From Bdellovibrionales bacterium (GTDB lineage: Bacteria; Bdellovibrionota; Bdellovibrionia; Bdellovibrionales; Bdellovibrionaceae), in the NCBI GenBank assembly GCA_016713585.1, contig JADJOV010000025.1, positions 1-64,000 of the forward strand: 64,000 nucleotides of DNA. Direction: 5' to 3'. Position numbers and translations under genes: made by a program. Below the pieces are notes generated by a model that saw only the letters and a list, made by a program, of their open reading frames with translations, was not told the origin of the DNA and searched no databases. Below, piece by piece: positions 46,641-56,272 of the stretch. The stretch's first letter is position 1, and every line of letters starts with the position of its first letter.

Positions 46641-47225
46641 CTAAACCCTTTGCGACGAAATATTTTTTTGTTTTTCAATTTTGGTGAGAATCTTTTTTGT
46701 CAGGGTCGCAAAACTGAAGGCCATAAAAATTCCAAACAAAGCCCCTCCGAAAACATCTGTCGGATAGTGGACGCCATTATAAACCCGACTATATGCCACC
46801 ACTGTCGCAATCAAAAAAGTAGGAATCGCCACCTGTGGTATTAAAATCGACACAAAAGTTGCGAACGCGAAAGAGTTGGCGGCGTGATTGGAAATAAAGC
46901 TGAAACCCCGTGCTGGCGAGCGCTGTATAGTATTTAGTTCTAAATTTTCAAAAGGTCTCGGTCTTTCCACAGTCTTCTTCAGAAGGACGTTACCCAAAAA
47001 ATCATTGCAACCCAAACAAACAATACAAAGCAAGAAGACCAAAGCTCCAACCTTCTTGAAAGTCGAAACAAACACCAAAAACAAAAGAGGATAAAAAATG
47101 ATTTGAAAAGTCAGCGTCTTGTACAAGTCGGTCACCCATGGAAAAAAAGCATCAGCCCACGCTGCAATCCAGACCTGGTTGACAAGCTTAAAGAGACTTT
47201 GGTCCAAACTCAACAATACTTCCAT
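46641..47225 (-). CDS. PAP2-family lipid phosphatase
   Basis: Integral membrane acid phosphatase with the three PAP2 motifs: LLKKTVERPRPFE (K-x6-R-P), SFISNHAANSF (central S/N-H) and SRVYNGVHYPTDVFGGAL (S-R-x5-H-x3-D). Five or six helices surround them. Likely substrates are undecaprenyl pyrophosphate, phosphatidic acid or lipid A phosphate. ATG 47225 (MEVLLS) is chosen. It is separated by six bases from the epimerase, so a common transcript with epimerase and mtgA is likely; it is divergent from motA. Confidence 0.9.
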   Translation of the reverse strand: MEVLLSLDQSLFKLVNQVWIAAWADAFFPWVTDLYKTLTFQIIFYPLLFLVFVSTFKKVGALVFLLCIVCLGCNDFLGNVLLKKTVERPRPFENLELNTIQRSPARGFSFISNHAANSFAFATFVSILIPQVAIPTFLIATVVAYSRVYNGVHYPTDVFGGALFGIFMAFSFATLTKKILTKIEKQKNISSQRV

Positions 47226-47324
47226 CCGCAAATGGTACTCGAAATTCTTCGGAAAGTCTAGGACTGTGGTTTCAATCAGAGGACGCTGGTGAGTTCTCGG
47301 GCTCAGTGTGGCAAAATCCTAAAT

Positions 47325-48095
47325 ATGGAACTAGCAACTTGGATTGGACTGCTGATTGGCTTCGGTGGAATTATAATAGGCAACCTGATTGAGGGTGGAC
47401 ACACGGGATCCCTCCTCCAATTTACAGCGGGACTTATTGTTCTTATGGGGACAGTGGGGGCGGTGATGGTGTCTCATCCGATGTCACATATTCGACAAGG
47501 GATCAAGCTTGCTCGACGAGCGTTTTTTGATCGCACCACCTCTGGAGGGCTTGCTTTTGAAAGTGAGACAATTCAAAGCGTTACCAAAGATCTTGTTGAG
47601 TGCACGAAGATCTATAAAAGAGAATCCCTTCAGGCATTGGAGTCCCGAATTCAAAAAATTCAGGATCCATTTCTCAAAAAGATCATGCGTTCAGTGGTGG
47701 ACGGCCTAGATCCTGCGATTGTGCGCAATATTTTTGAGACGGAGATCGATGTTGAAGAGGAGAACTTGCTCGCCTACGCCAAAATTTGGAGTGATGCGGG
47801 AGGCTTCTGTCCAACCATTGGAATTATAGGAGCGGTTCTCGGCCTTATTCACGTCATGGGAAATTTGAGTGATACAAGTAAACTCGGAGCGGGGATTGCG
47901 GTCGCCTTTGTTGCAACTGTCTATGGGGTTGGCTTTGCAAACCTATTGTTTATTCCTCTAAACTCCAAAATCAAAAAGCAGATTCACTCTCAAATGCGAG
48001 TCCGACGAATGACTCTTGAGGGAGCTCTCCTTGTTAACTCTGGACTTAGCTCAACAGTTGTTGATCAGAAGGTTCGAGCCTACTATGAAGCCTAA
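47325..48095 (+). CDS. motA: Flagellar motor stator protein MotA
   Basis: The 256-residue protein has four transmembrane helices in the MotA/TolQ/ExbB fold: WIGLLIGFGGIIIGNLIEGG, LLQFTAGLIVLMGTVGAVMV, then GFCPTIGIIGAVLGLIHVMG and GAGIAVAFVATVYGVGFANL. The cytoplasmic loop between helices 2 and 3 carries charged residues that act on the rotor (KLARRAFFDR). With MotB it forms the proton or sodium channel turning the flagellum. ATG 47325 fits the family start. It overlaps motB by 11 bases. Confidence 0.95.
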   Translation: MELATWIGLLIGFGGIIIGNLIEGGHTGSLLQFTAGLIVLMGTVGAVMVSHPMSHIRQGIKLARRAFFDRTTSGGLAFESETIQSVTKDLVECTKIYKRESLQALESRIQKIQDPFLKKIMRSVVDGLDPAIVRNIFETEIDVEEENLLAYAKIWSDAGGFCPTIGIIGAVLGLIHVMGNLSDTSKLGAGIAVAFVATVYGVGFANLLFIPLNSKIKKQIHSQMRVRRMTLEGALLVNSGLSSTVVDQKVRAYYEA

Positions 48096-48819
48096 AAGGC
48101 ACGAAGAACATGAAGGTCATGACCGCTGGCTTATTTCATACGCTGATTTCATCACTCTCCTTTTTGCCTTTTTTGTTGTGATGTACGCCACTTCCACTAA
48201 CAATATCGAAAAGCAAAAGTCCTTTGAGAAATCAGTCCGCGCAAATCTCAATTTGGGCCTTAGCAGCGGGGGAGCCGGATCTCATTCTGACTCCCTGAAG
48301 GAAGCCGTGTCTGAGCTGAATCGACCCATCGAGGGGTTTCCGAAATCCCAGGATCCTAGAGAGCTCGAAGAGTACATTGAAAAAGAGCTCGATGGAAAAC
48401 TGACTCCAGCTGTTAAGAATCAAGCTATCGCTGGCATACGACATGATTTTATGGGTCTCAGAATCACCTTAGCGGCCTCTGCCTTCTTCCCGGCTGGTTC
48501 AGCAAAACTAATTCGGGAATCTCTGCCAGCCCTCGATCGAATGGCTGATATCCTCAAGCAAACGAATCGACGAATCGTCATTGAAGGGCACACCGACGAC
48601 CAACCCTTTGTCGGGAAAAATGGTGAAACAAATTGGGAGCTCGCAAGCAATCGAGCCACCAGTGTGATCAGGTACTTGATCAAAATTCACCAATTGGATC
48701 CAAAACGAATGGCTGCGATCTCCTATGCAGACCAAAAACCCCTCGTCGAAAATGCAGATCCCGAAAGCCGCGCAAAAAATCGACGTATTGAAGTGCTCTT
48801 GGTCAATGAAGGCGGATAG
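48085..48819 (+). CDS. motB: Flagellar motor stator protein MotB
   Basis: One N-terminal helix with the ion-carrying aspartate (RWLISYADFITLLFAFFVVM), a plug/linker region, and an OmpA-like peptidoglycan-binding domain (IVIEGHTDDQPFVG, WELASNRATSVIRYLI, RAKNRRIEVLLV). The length of 244 is typical. The start is ATG 48085, where TATGAAGCCTAA overlaps the motA stop. No other flagellar genes lie in the window, and motAB form a separate two-gene unit. Confidence 0.96.
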   Translation: MKPKRHEEHEGHDRWLISYADFITLLFAFFVVMYATSTNNIEKQKSFEKSVRANLNLGLSSGGAGSHSDSLKEAVSELNRPIEGFPKSQDPRELEEYIEKELDGKLTPAVKNQAIAGIRHDFMGLRITLAASAFFPAGSAKLIRESLPALDRMADILKQTNRRIVIEGHTDDQPFVGKNGETNWELASNRATSVIRYLIKIHQLDPKRMAAISYADQKPLVENADPESRAKNRRIEVLLVNEGG

Positions 48820-48828
48820 GCTCGAAGG

Positions 48829-49886
48829 CTAGGCCGTGGCTTTTCGCTGCTGATCGCGGCTCCCTCGCTCATACGCAAGAGCCTCTAGGCGAGCCGCAAG
48901 TTCAATGTTTGAAGCCATGATCGAATAAAAATCTCGTTGCCGGATTTCCAACAGGATACAGTCATCCTGCGAAATTGCCGTGGCGGTCCGTCGACCCTGG
49001 GACCAAAATAGCGCGATTTCCCCGAGGCAGGCTCCTTGACGTAGCCGATTAATCAACTCGCCATTTTGAAAGATTCCAACTTGGCCTTGAATCAAAATAT
49101 AGCAGTTCGTCCCGGGGTCCCCCTCTTTGAAGAGCAATTGCTGTGGTGCGGACTGCACCAAGGTCCCTCGAAATATCATTTCATCCATGGTGGATTCCGG
49201 AAGCAGCTTAAAAGAGGCGACTGAATGAACGCGCGTAAAACTTGAAATCGATGCCGAATCTCTTGAAAGGATTCCGGATTCACAAGGGCCGTCATCTTCT
49301 CGGAGTGGGGGATCTTCACAAATTTTGATTGGGTCAAAGTCTTAACCTCGGCGGTGCGAGCCTCGTTCAAAAAAAATCCGAGCTCGCCAAAGGTCGCCAT
49401 TTGATCGATCAAGCCCACCATTTTTTTTGAACCTGAGTTTCCCTTGACAAAAATTGCTGACTGCCCTGAAATCTGAATCCACAAATCTCGACTTTGATCC
49501 CCAATGGATATCACCAAAGCCCCCGCAGGCATTTCAACCACTTGATGACTTTGCCAAAGATGACTCTGAACCACGGCCGGAAGGGATCTGAAGAATGGCC
49601 AATGGCAAAAACTTTTGAAGTTCATTTCCACAGCGTGCTGCTTTGGCTGAATCGCAAACACTTCAGTGAGATGAGGAATAAGCACTTTTTCTTTCTCGAG
49701 ATTCTGGACGAGGTCCCATAGCTGACTGAAGTTCACCAACCATCCACTTTTCAAAAAAAATTGGACCGTCTTTTCAATTGATTTCTCCTGCTGTAAGACG
49801 CCAAAATATTGTTTCTGCAAATCCGTCATTTGGGCTTTTTGCCAATTTTTCAAACTAAAATTAAATTCAACTTTTTCTAGCTTCAT
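48829..49886 (-). CDS. Protein with two tandem cNMP-binding (CRP-like) domains, frame broken near 49228
   Basis: The first half (ATG 49886) has a helical N-terminus and a cNMP-fold (VVEMPAGALVISIGDQSRDL, MATFGELGFFLNEARTAEV). The second frame continues through HSVASFKLLPESTMDEM into a second cNMP domain (QLLFKEGDPGTNCYILIQGQ, ACLGEIALFWSQGRRTAT). In both, the phosphate-binding cassette GE-x-A/G-L-x-x-x-x-R-T/R-A is recognisable (GEIALFWSQGRRTA). There is no DNA-binding or kinase domain. It is coupled by ATGA to the upstream 507-residue gene. A role as a nucleotide-sensing scaffold is inference. It converges with motB. Confidence 0.75.
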
Positions 49887-51406
49887 GCCGCCCCCTTCAG
49901 TCCCTCGATCATTTTAAGTGTTGCTCGAGCCCGACTACGCACCATCGAATGCGTATGATTTCGAAAGACCATGGCTCGCTCGATAAGACGTCTGAAATTT
50001 CGATTCTTCATAAAGTAGTCCTGATTTTTTTGAAAATGATATTCACAGATAAATCCCACCAAATAGAGTCCACTCGCAACAAAGAATGGATTTGATGAAT
50101 CCATAAAGGATAGCACTTTGGCAGTTAACTCATCGCTCAATTCCGTCCTAGCTTTAATGAGCAAGGCCTCTGATGCAATTCGATTAAACTTCGAAGATAA
50201 GTAGTCTGTTACGAGGGGGTTATTGGGATCAAAGTGTCCCAACGCTTCAATCGTATTCGCCTTCAATCTTAAATCCTGAAATTGAAGGCACCAAGCCAGG
50301 AGCTCGCTGAGTTCGTCATCCAAACAATCCGGCGGCAATAAGTTGTCAGAAACTGCCACACAGGAAGAAATCAAATGTTTCAGACTTGAATTCTTTCGAA
50401 ACAACCGAATCAGCAAATTCAATAGACTCTTGTAGGCGTTGAGTAATTGATCGTTCTTCTCAGTCAGACGAAAAGTCTTAAATTTGAAAAATGCATCTTT
50501 CAGTTCGGTCATTTCGCCTTCGACTATTTTCTCGGACAAGTATCCCAAGGTCTGGGAAAGATCCTCAGGATGCCGAAAGTAACTTGCTGTCTGCAAGGGC
50601 AAATAGGTCTCGAGTACTTCCGAGACACTGGTTATATTTCTAATCGCAAGGTGTTTGTTACCGAGTTCCTCAAATTGTCCAAACGGTGCCAAAGTATCCA
50701 AAAGGTGCCTCGGAATGAAACCCAAAAAGCCTGTGCGCTCACCACCTTCGTGGGCCTCCCGCCGAATGGCATCCACAGTTTCTCCAAAGAAACAGGGAGA
50801 ATCGTTCACCTCTCCAAACTCAATCACACCCGAGCCAAAATAGAAAGTTACATCTTTCGCCAGAGATGGATCCCGACGCAAGAAATCTCGCATAAACGAA
50901 AACGCTAAAATCCTGTGATCCGCATCAGCACTTCCTTTAAACAATACTTCGAGTTCAGCCTTTGAAAGTCTTGCCAACTTTCCATGGTAGACATCAAAGA
51001 GTTCTTCATATCTAGAATAGTCAAAACCAATAAGTTCAGTATGAAATCGAATCAGAAGCATAGTCCCTTGAATCGAGTAGGGTGGAGTCCGCCCAGAGCC
51101 AATTTCCTCAATCAAAGCCTCGCATTGAGCAAAGTCGCCCGCAATGCTAGACGCGTAACTTATTGTGTTGTCGATGTTGCTGTTTTTGCTCGTAGCGATA
51201 AAGGCGGGGAGAGATGTGTATGGCGATGTGGATGTGGATCTGGATGTGTCCGTGGGGGTGGCTGGCGGGGACGTGGCAGAGGTTGTCTCCAGATCGCCTG
51301 GCTTAATCTTGAGACTCAGCTTCAGCATGGCTCCAAGACGTGGCCCACGCGAGAACACGCTTCGAAAGAAATCGATGAATGCTAAAAAAATTTGGCGCGT
51401 TCTCAT
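49883..51406 (-). CDS. Alpha-helical repeat protein (HEAT-like), function unknown
   Basis: The 507-residue protein begins with an amphipathic stretch (RQIFLAFIDFFRSVFSRGPR) and a low-complexity S/T/P region (SATSPPATPTDTSRSTSTSP). The rest is helical repeats such as LRLKANTIEALGHFDPNNPL and RNHTHSMVRSRARATLKMIE, resembling HEAT/armadillo scaffolds. No catalytic motif or signal is seen. Its stop overlaps the start of the cNMP gene (ATGA), so the two proteins probably act together. Confidence 0.65.
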   Translation of the reverse strand: MRTRQIFLAFIDFFRSVFSRGPRLGAMLKLSLKIKPGDLETTSATSPPATPTDTSRSTSTSPYTSLPAFIATSKNSNIDNTISYASSIAGDFAQCEALIEEIGSGRTPPYSIQGTMLLIRFHTELIGFDYSRYEELFDVYHGKLARLSKAELEVLFKGSADADHRILAFSFMRDFLRRDPSLAKDVTFYFGSGVIEFGEVNDSPCFFGETVDAIRREAHEGGERTGFLGFIPRHLLDTLAPFGQFEELGNKHLAIRNITSVSEVLETYLPLQTASYFRHPEDLSQTLGYLSEKIVEGEMTELKDAFFKFKTFRLTEKNDQLLNAYKSLLNLLIRLFRKNSSLKHLISSCVAVSDNLLPPDCLDDELSELLAWCLQFQDLRLKANTIEALGHFDPNNPLVTDYLSSKFNRIASEALLIKARTELSDELTAKVLSFMDSSNPFFVASGLYLVGFICEYHFQKNQDYFMKNRNFRRLIERAMVFRNHTHSMVRSRARATLKMIEGLKGAA

Positions 51407-51533
51407 GCGCCTCCCTATCGGTTGGAATTTTTAAAAGCTTGATCCGGTCCTCGGAAGAGGCCCAAGTTCCTGTTTAATCGCAGACTGGTCCTTCGAGTGG
51501 TTCTAAATGACTCATGGAACCTAGCCAGGAATG

Positions 51534-52181
51534 CTAGTGCATTTTCCCTGTGCACTTTCGAGCATTGCGAAAATCTTCAAATTTTGACTTGATTGTTTGA
51601 TCTTTGCTGTTGTACAAAGCCATTTGCTCTTCGACCGCTTTCCGAACGGCCACCTTTTCATTCATTCCTGCTTCCAGATAACCGTCAATTTTCATGAGAA
51701 AAGGAGTTAATTCTTCGCGAATATGAATCCCATTGTCAAAAAGATTGTTCAATACCGCTGATTCAGGACCTGCACCAGAAATCACTCGTGAAGAGAGCCT
51801 GGTAATAACTGACTTCAATAAATTCGAAAATGAAACATCGTGTGGGTCTGCCTCAGTTGTTTTCTTTAGCGTCTCTACTCGATGAATAAAAGCCAGAGAT
51901 TTAATAACGTGAGGCATAACAACAATGACATTTTCAACTCGACCCATTCCTAACTTCGTGGCAAATCCGTCAAGCGACCCCTGTATTGCACTTACCAAAT
52001 CCCTTCCAGCCTGTAGTTTACCATTTGCAATCGCGTCCCTTACAGAGTCCAAAGACTCCTTAGAATTTTTGGTAATTGCGGTTGTTAATCTATCGACTTC
52101 TGGAATCGTCGCTTTCCTCGCTAAACAAACATTGACCTGACCTAGTATTAGAACCGTGCTAACAATCATCGCTAATTTCAT
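51534..52181 (-). CDS. Exported alpha-helical protein of unknown function
   Basis: A clear signal peptide (KLAMIVSTVLILGQVNVCLA, cleaved before RKAT) leads a helical protein of ~190 mature residues (TAITKNSKESLDSVRDAIAN, AGRDLVSAIQGSLDGFATKL), ending RKCTGKMH with one cysteine. AGGAGAT lies upstream of ATG 52181. I recognise no family. The gene is divergent from the large exported protein at 52526. Confidence 0.65.
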   Translation of the reverse strand: MKLAMIVSTVLILGQVNVCLARKATIPEVDRLTTAITKNSKESLDSVRDAIANGKLQAGRDLVSAIQGSLDGFATKLGMGRVENVIVVMPHVIKSLAFIHRVETLKKTTEADPHDVSFSNLLKSVITRLSSRVISGAGPESAVLNNLFDNGIHIREELTPFLMKIDGYLEAGMNEKVAVRKAVEEQMALYNSKDQTIKSKFEDFRNARKCTGKMH

Positions 52182-52525
52182 AATTATCTCCTTCTTAATG
52201 CTTAATGCTTAATGTTTTTTCGTTTTACTTGTTTCTTCAATTCTTGAAACTCTCACGGATAAAGTTGTTTTCAAAAATTGAACCAACTCTACCTGCTACC
52301 AGATTACGCTCACGATCAATCTGGGGCCCATTTGCCGTTTTTTGGCATTGTCTGCCTAAAGACTATCCATTTTGACTGTCTAAATATGATAAGAAATTGC
52401 ACCTCCGCATTGAAATCTTTCTCGGTAGGTTTTTTCCTAATGTGGGAAAATTCTAACCCTATGCTTTCCCACTTGTATTTGTTCGCCACGATGAAATGGA
52501 ACATCTTTTGCTGGACAGAAGCATT
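52182..52525. other. Divergent intergenic region with a short tandem repeat
   Basis: The region between two divergent exported-protein genes contains three direct copies of TTAATGC/TTAATG at 52195-52216. It is otherwise AT-rich without convincing ORFs. It should contain promoters for both genes, but I see no strong consensus. Confidence 0.4.
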
Positions 52526-55500
52526 ATGGATGAAACTCGCTTAGTTTCCAAATTGATGGCCCTTGTTCACCTTGTAGCGATTTTGATGTTACAGATTTTT
52601 GTCTATCAGCAGGCCCATGCCCAAACGCCAACTGCCCAAGGGGTAAGTACGAAAGGCTCCTCCTCGCCTAAGCTCATATGGTCCTATGATGGGAATGGAG
52701 CATACGCCAAAGGGTCACCCACTAAGATTTACCAATTCACCAATAAAAATGGAATGGAATATCAGTGGGTTGATGTCTCCCTTTCTTCTAACAAAGGCCC
52801 TGATAATGGACTCGAACCCGAAAAATCAGGCGAGCAAAAGCTGAAGATTTACTATCCTGTTGCCTCAGGTCCCTACAATGCCCGATGGGGTCTAGAGTGG
52901 CGAGAGCTGGCAGACAGGATGAGTGTAGCACGACAGAAGAAAGCCAAGGAGGCCATGGAAGCCAGACAAAAAGCCATTCTCCAGGAACACGAAGCTCAAA
53001 AAAATGCCGTTCTCCAGCATGAAGAAGCTCAGAAAAACGCCATTCTTTCAAAGACAAAACTGGATGTGTTGAAGGACTCCGTTGTTAGGTTCGGGCCGGA
53101 GCAAGTGAAATTTGCACTTGCCCAGGGGGCCGTGGTGTATTTCCAAAGTTATTTGAATGCCGAGGGTGACCCAAGAGCCATGGCTGAGTTTTATGAAACC
53201 GTAAAAGATCCAATGGCGGCAGTTGGCTTTTATTTTTTTATGTTAGCAAACGGGTTTACAAGCGACGCTTTGCAGAAGTATGGTGTGAAAAATTTGGATG
53301 TCAAAAACAGAACGAGACTCTTCGATTCTATAAAATATATCGGGATGTCTGCTGGACTTATGGCTTCTAGTATTTTTCACGAGGCCTCTGACACATTCAA
53401 GGCTTGCGCTCTTGCGCCTTTCAAAACTATGCTGGAAAGTCTCTCAAAGAGCGAGAGGTCGGCAGGAAAGATGCCGAAAAGATGTGTGACGAATCTTGGC
53501 GGCTTTGGCACACGGAAAATATCGCAAAACGATATGTTCCTATGCTATTTGGAATGGCCATTGGCACCTTTATTCAAGCTCGACTTACCAGGGCTGTACA
53601 GCCGGGTAAAGCTCTCTTTGTGAAGGCCCTCGATTTAACAATTGCCTCGAAAGCCGGGCGATTCCTAATAAAGGGAGCTCACCCGGTTCTTGGTGTCTGG
53701 TCAATTATCGCCTTTTTGGGTTTGGACCAATACATTACCCCACCACTGACTCGCGGGTATGGCATCCTATCGGATAGCGCTGGCACAAAGTGGGATGATT
53801 GGTGGCAAGTCGACTTAGAAAAGATGGCGCAAAAATGCCTTCCCGCCTGGGAAGTGTTGAAAAATCATCCAAATAATCATGCCTGGTTGAGAATGAATAA
53901 ACAATGCAGTTCAAACCTCAATGAATCCATTCTTAGTTGGAGAGATATTCATTCCAACTGGCGGTTAAATATCAATAGCGAGTATGAAGCTTCAAGGCAG
54001 AAATATTCAAAGTTCGTAAAAAATATTGTAACTCAATATTCGACGACCCAAAGCTACTATTTGAAATTTCTAGAAACCCGGTTCGAAGACATCATTAGAA
54101 AGGCAGAATTTGCCACTGGCTTAATTTTGCGAGAAAATTCAGCTACTGTTCAAGATCATCTAAATCGAATTTATCCTTTCTTCGGTGTTTATCTTGGTGG
54201 TGCCGACGTAAGTGAGCCTTTTCCCGATCGAACTAAGCTTCGAGATGATACAGCCATGCAGTACCTTGGTGAAATTGCTGATCTTGAACAAAAACAGGAA
54301 CGGAGGGTGCGACTCCTAGGGAATGTCATGTTCAATGGTCTTCATGGATTACCCGCGAACAAGTCGCCCTCTTCTTTTTGGACAACTACGGCCTATTTGA
54401 GCACTTGATATTGGGCAAATTAAATGAAAAATCCATTGCTTGGGCAAAAGCACATCCACCTTTTTAGTGCGCCCAACGTTCTCAAAGATGACTACTATCA
54501 GTGGATCAAAGAACATATTTTAAGAATACCCGAAAAAGGCAAAGAAGCCGTAAGCTTCAGTAACGAGGTCTTAATTCCGCTTCTGCTGGAAACTTCAGAA
54601 TTTTGGCGGACTGGACTTTCAAGCTATATAGATCATAAGGACGTGAAATTCATTCCTGAACATCACAAGGCCCTACTTGACCTCAGAGGGTTTATGTTGT
54701 CGGAAAAAAAGATTGATCTTGTTAAGGGTCTTATAGAGTTGAATAAACTTCTCTTTGGCAATCACTCTAAGGCCCGCGCATCCCTCCATCGTGCACCCCT
54801 CCATGTCGAGGTACACCAATTTTTGGTTATGATTCGGTCTCTCATAGGCAATCCCTATCCTATTCTTTACAAAGGTATGGCTTACCCTTACATTGCCCGA
54901 GCCAATACCCAAGGAGAGGAAAAATATTGGGAAAGTAAATATCGAATTCCCAAAAAATATCCATATGCCTTCTTTAGTGCAGCAGATTACCTGACTCACG
55001 AAATGATATGTGGTGGCGAAAAATCCAAAATTGAGTGGGAGCATGGTGATGATGCTGTTTTTCATCCACCTAAAATCGTCACTGGAAACCCCGCGAATCG
55101 AAGTAGCTTTTGCGGCGAGCCAAACAATCTTGACCTAGCAAATCACCCTTATGAAACTTTTTATGCAAAGGATATTTCTATATTCCCAAAGGGTCCATTG
55201 ATAGGCGTCATCCCAAATATTCTAGCTAACTTGATTCCTGAGCTTGATCAAGTAGATGTAACCCGAGCCCTACAGGGCACCAATTCTGTCGAGAGAAACA
55301 CAAGCACCGAGCTGGAAAAGAAGAAAATCCATAACTGGTGGCAAGTGGGTACTACTGCAGAACTCGATTCGTTTTTTGAAGAAATTGAAAGGACATGGCT
55401 GATAACCCACGAAAAATTGCGATTTAATCTAATTCGCTCGAACGATGATTATCGTGAGATAAAGGGGGGCAGCTTCCTCAGTGTCGTAAACCCAATTCTT

Positions 55501-56046
55501 GAGCGAGCACGGTTCGGAAAGAAGCTCCCTTTTAACCTCATTGCTGCGCTAGTGGTGGAGTGGGACCAATATATTAAAGTAGCCAATGTGTTTAACGCAG
55601 ATAAAGGTCTAGATACTGAAATGGCTGGTGTTCAGTCAGCCTTTGCCGAGTCAATGAAGTATTTGACCGATTTGTCAAAAATGGAATTTCGAGTAAAGAA
55701 GCCCGCTAAAGACGATCCGAATTTTGAAGAAACAAACAAGAAATTGGCAAAAAAAAGATACGATTTGAACATCTCAATTATGGATCTGAATATTGCTTTG
55801 ACTGAGGCGATAGAAAAGCTGAAAGACGGTCTTGAGAAGAAGGATTCCAAAGTTGCTGAAGTCCTGACAGACGGGATGACAAGCACAAGTCGAGCGATAG
55901 TCGGTTACATGGAGTCTGCAACTTTGATTGGATTTGATCCTGACCTAGAAGTTCTCAGGGCCAATAAAGCCAAGGAGGCAGGGGAAAAGCGTGCTCAAGA
56001 CGCCGTCAATCGAGCAACCAAAGGAAGCGGACCTATCAAACACTAG
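52526..56046 (+). CDS. Very large exported protein of unknown function, frame broken at two or three places
   Basis: ATG 52526 opens a signal peptide (LMALVHLVAILMLQIFVYQQ, AHA/Q cleavage). A charged coiled-coil segment follows (ARQKKAKEAMEARQKAILQE), then three consecutive frames on the plus strand. The first joins the second near 53430 (HEASDTFKACA to QNYAGKSLKEREVGRKDAEK), and the second joins the third through VALFFLDNYGLFEHLILGKL and NEKSIAWAKAHPPF near 54370-54465. The third runs to 56046. Joined, the product is about 1170 residues, mostly helical, with several hydrophobic stretches (RYVPMLFGMAIGTFIQ, PVLGVWSIIAFLGL). I recognise no domain. A longer start at 52496 is possible. It may work with the lipoprotein gene downstream. 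Confidence 0.6.
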
Positions 56047-56272
56047 GCTATTCAAGTGGAGATCGAAACAAGGACATTTTCTTATGACCTGTATTACAAA
56101 AATTGGCACTGTCACCAAAAAGAACCTCTTATTTTCAATAGAGGCACATTTCACGTGGCACTTTTATTGAAACACTTTAGGACGAACCTACGTCTTTGCT
56201 ACTCCGGTTTGTGCTCTTGGATGAATCTCGAGTGGACTGAGGGTCGTATCAATTTCGAAAGGAATATTGATT

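Noticed and set aside
52278..52544. 88-codon frame in the divergent intergenic region
   Set aside because: No ribosome site, no known motif, and it overlaps the start of the large exported protein.
56090..56130. Sigma-54 promoter (TTGGCACTGTCACCAA)
   Set aside because: The GC element at the required distance (TTGCA) is absent; the sequence is only a weak dyad.
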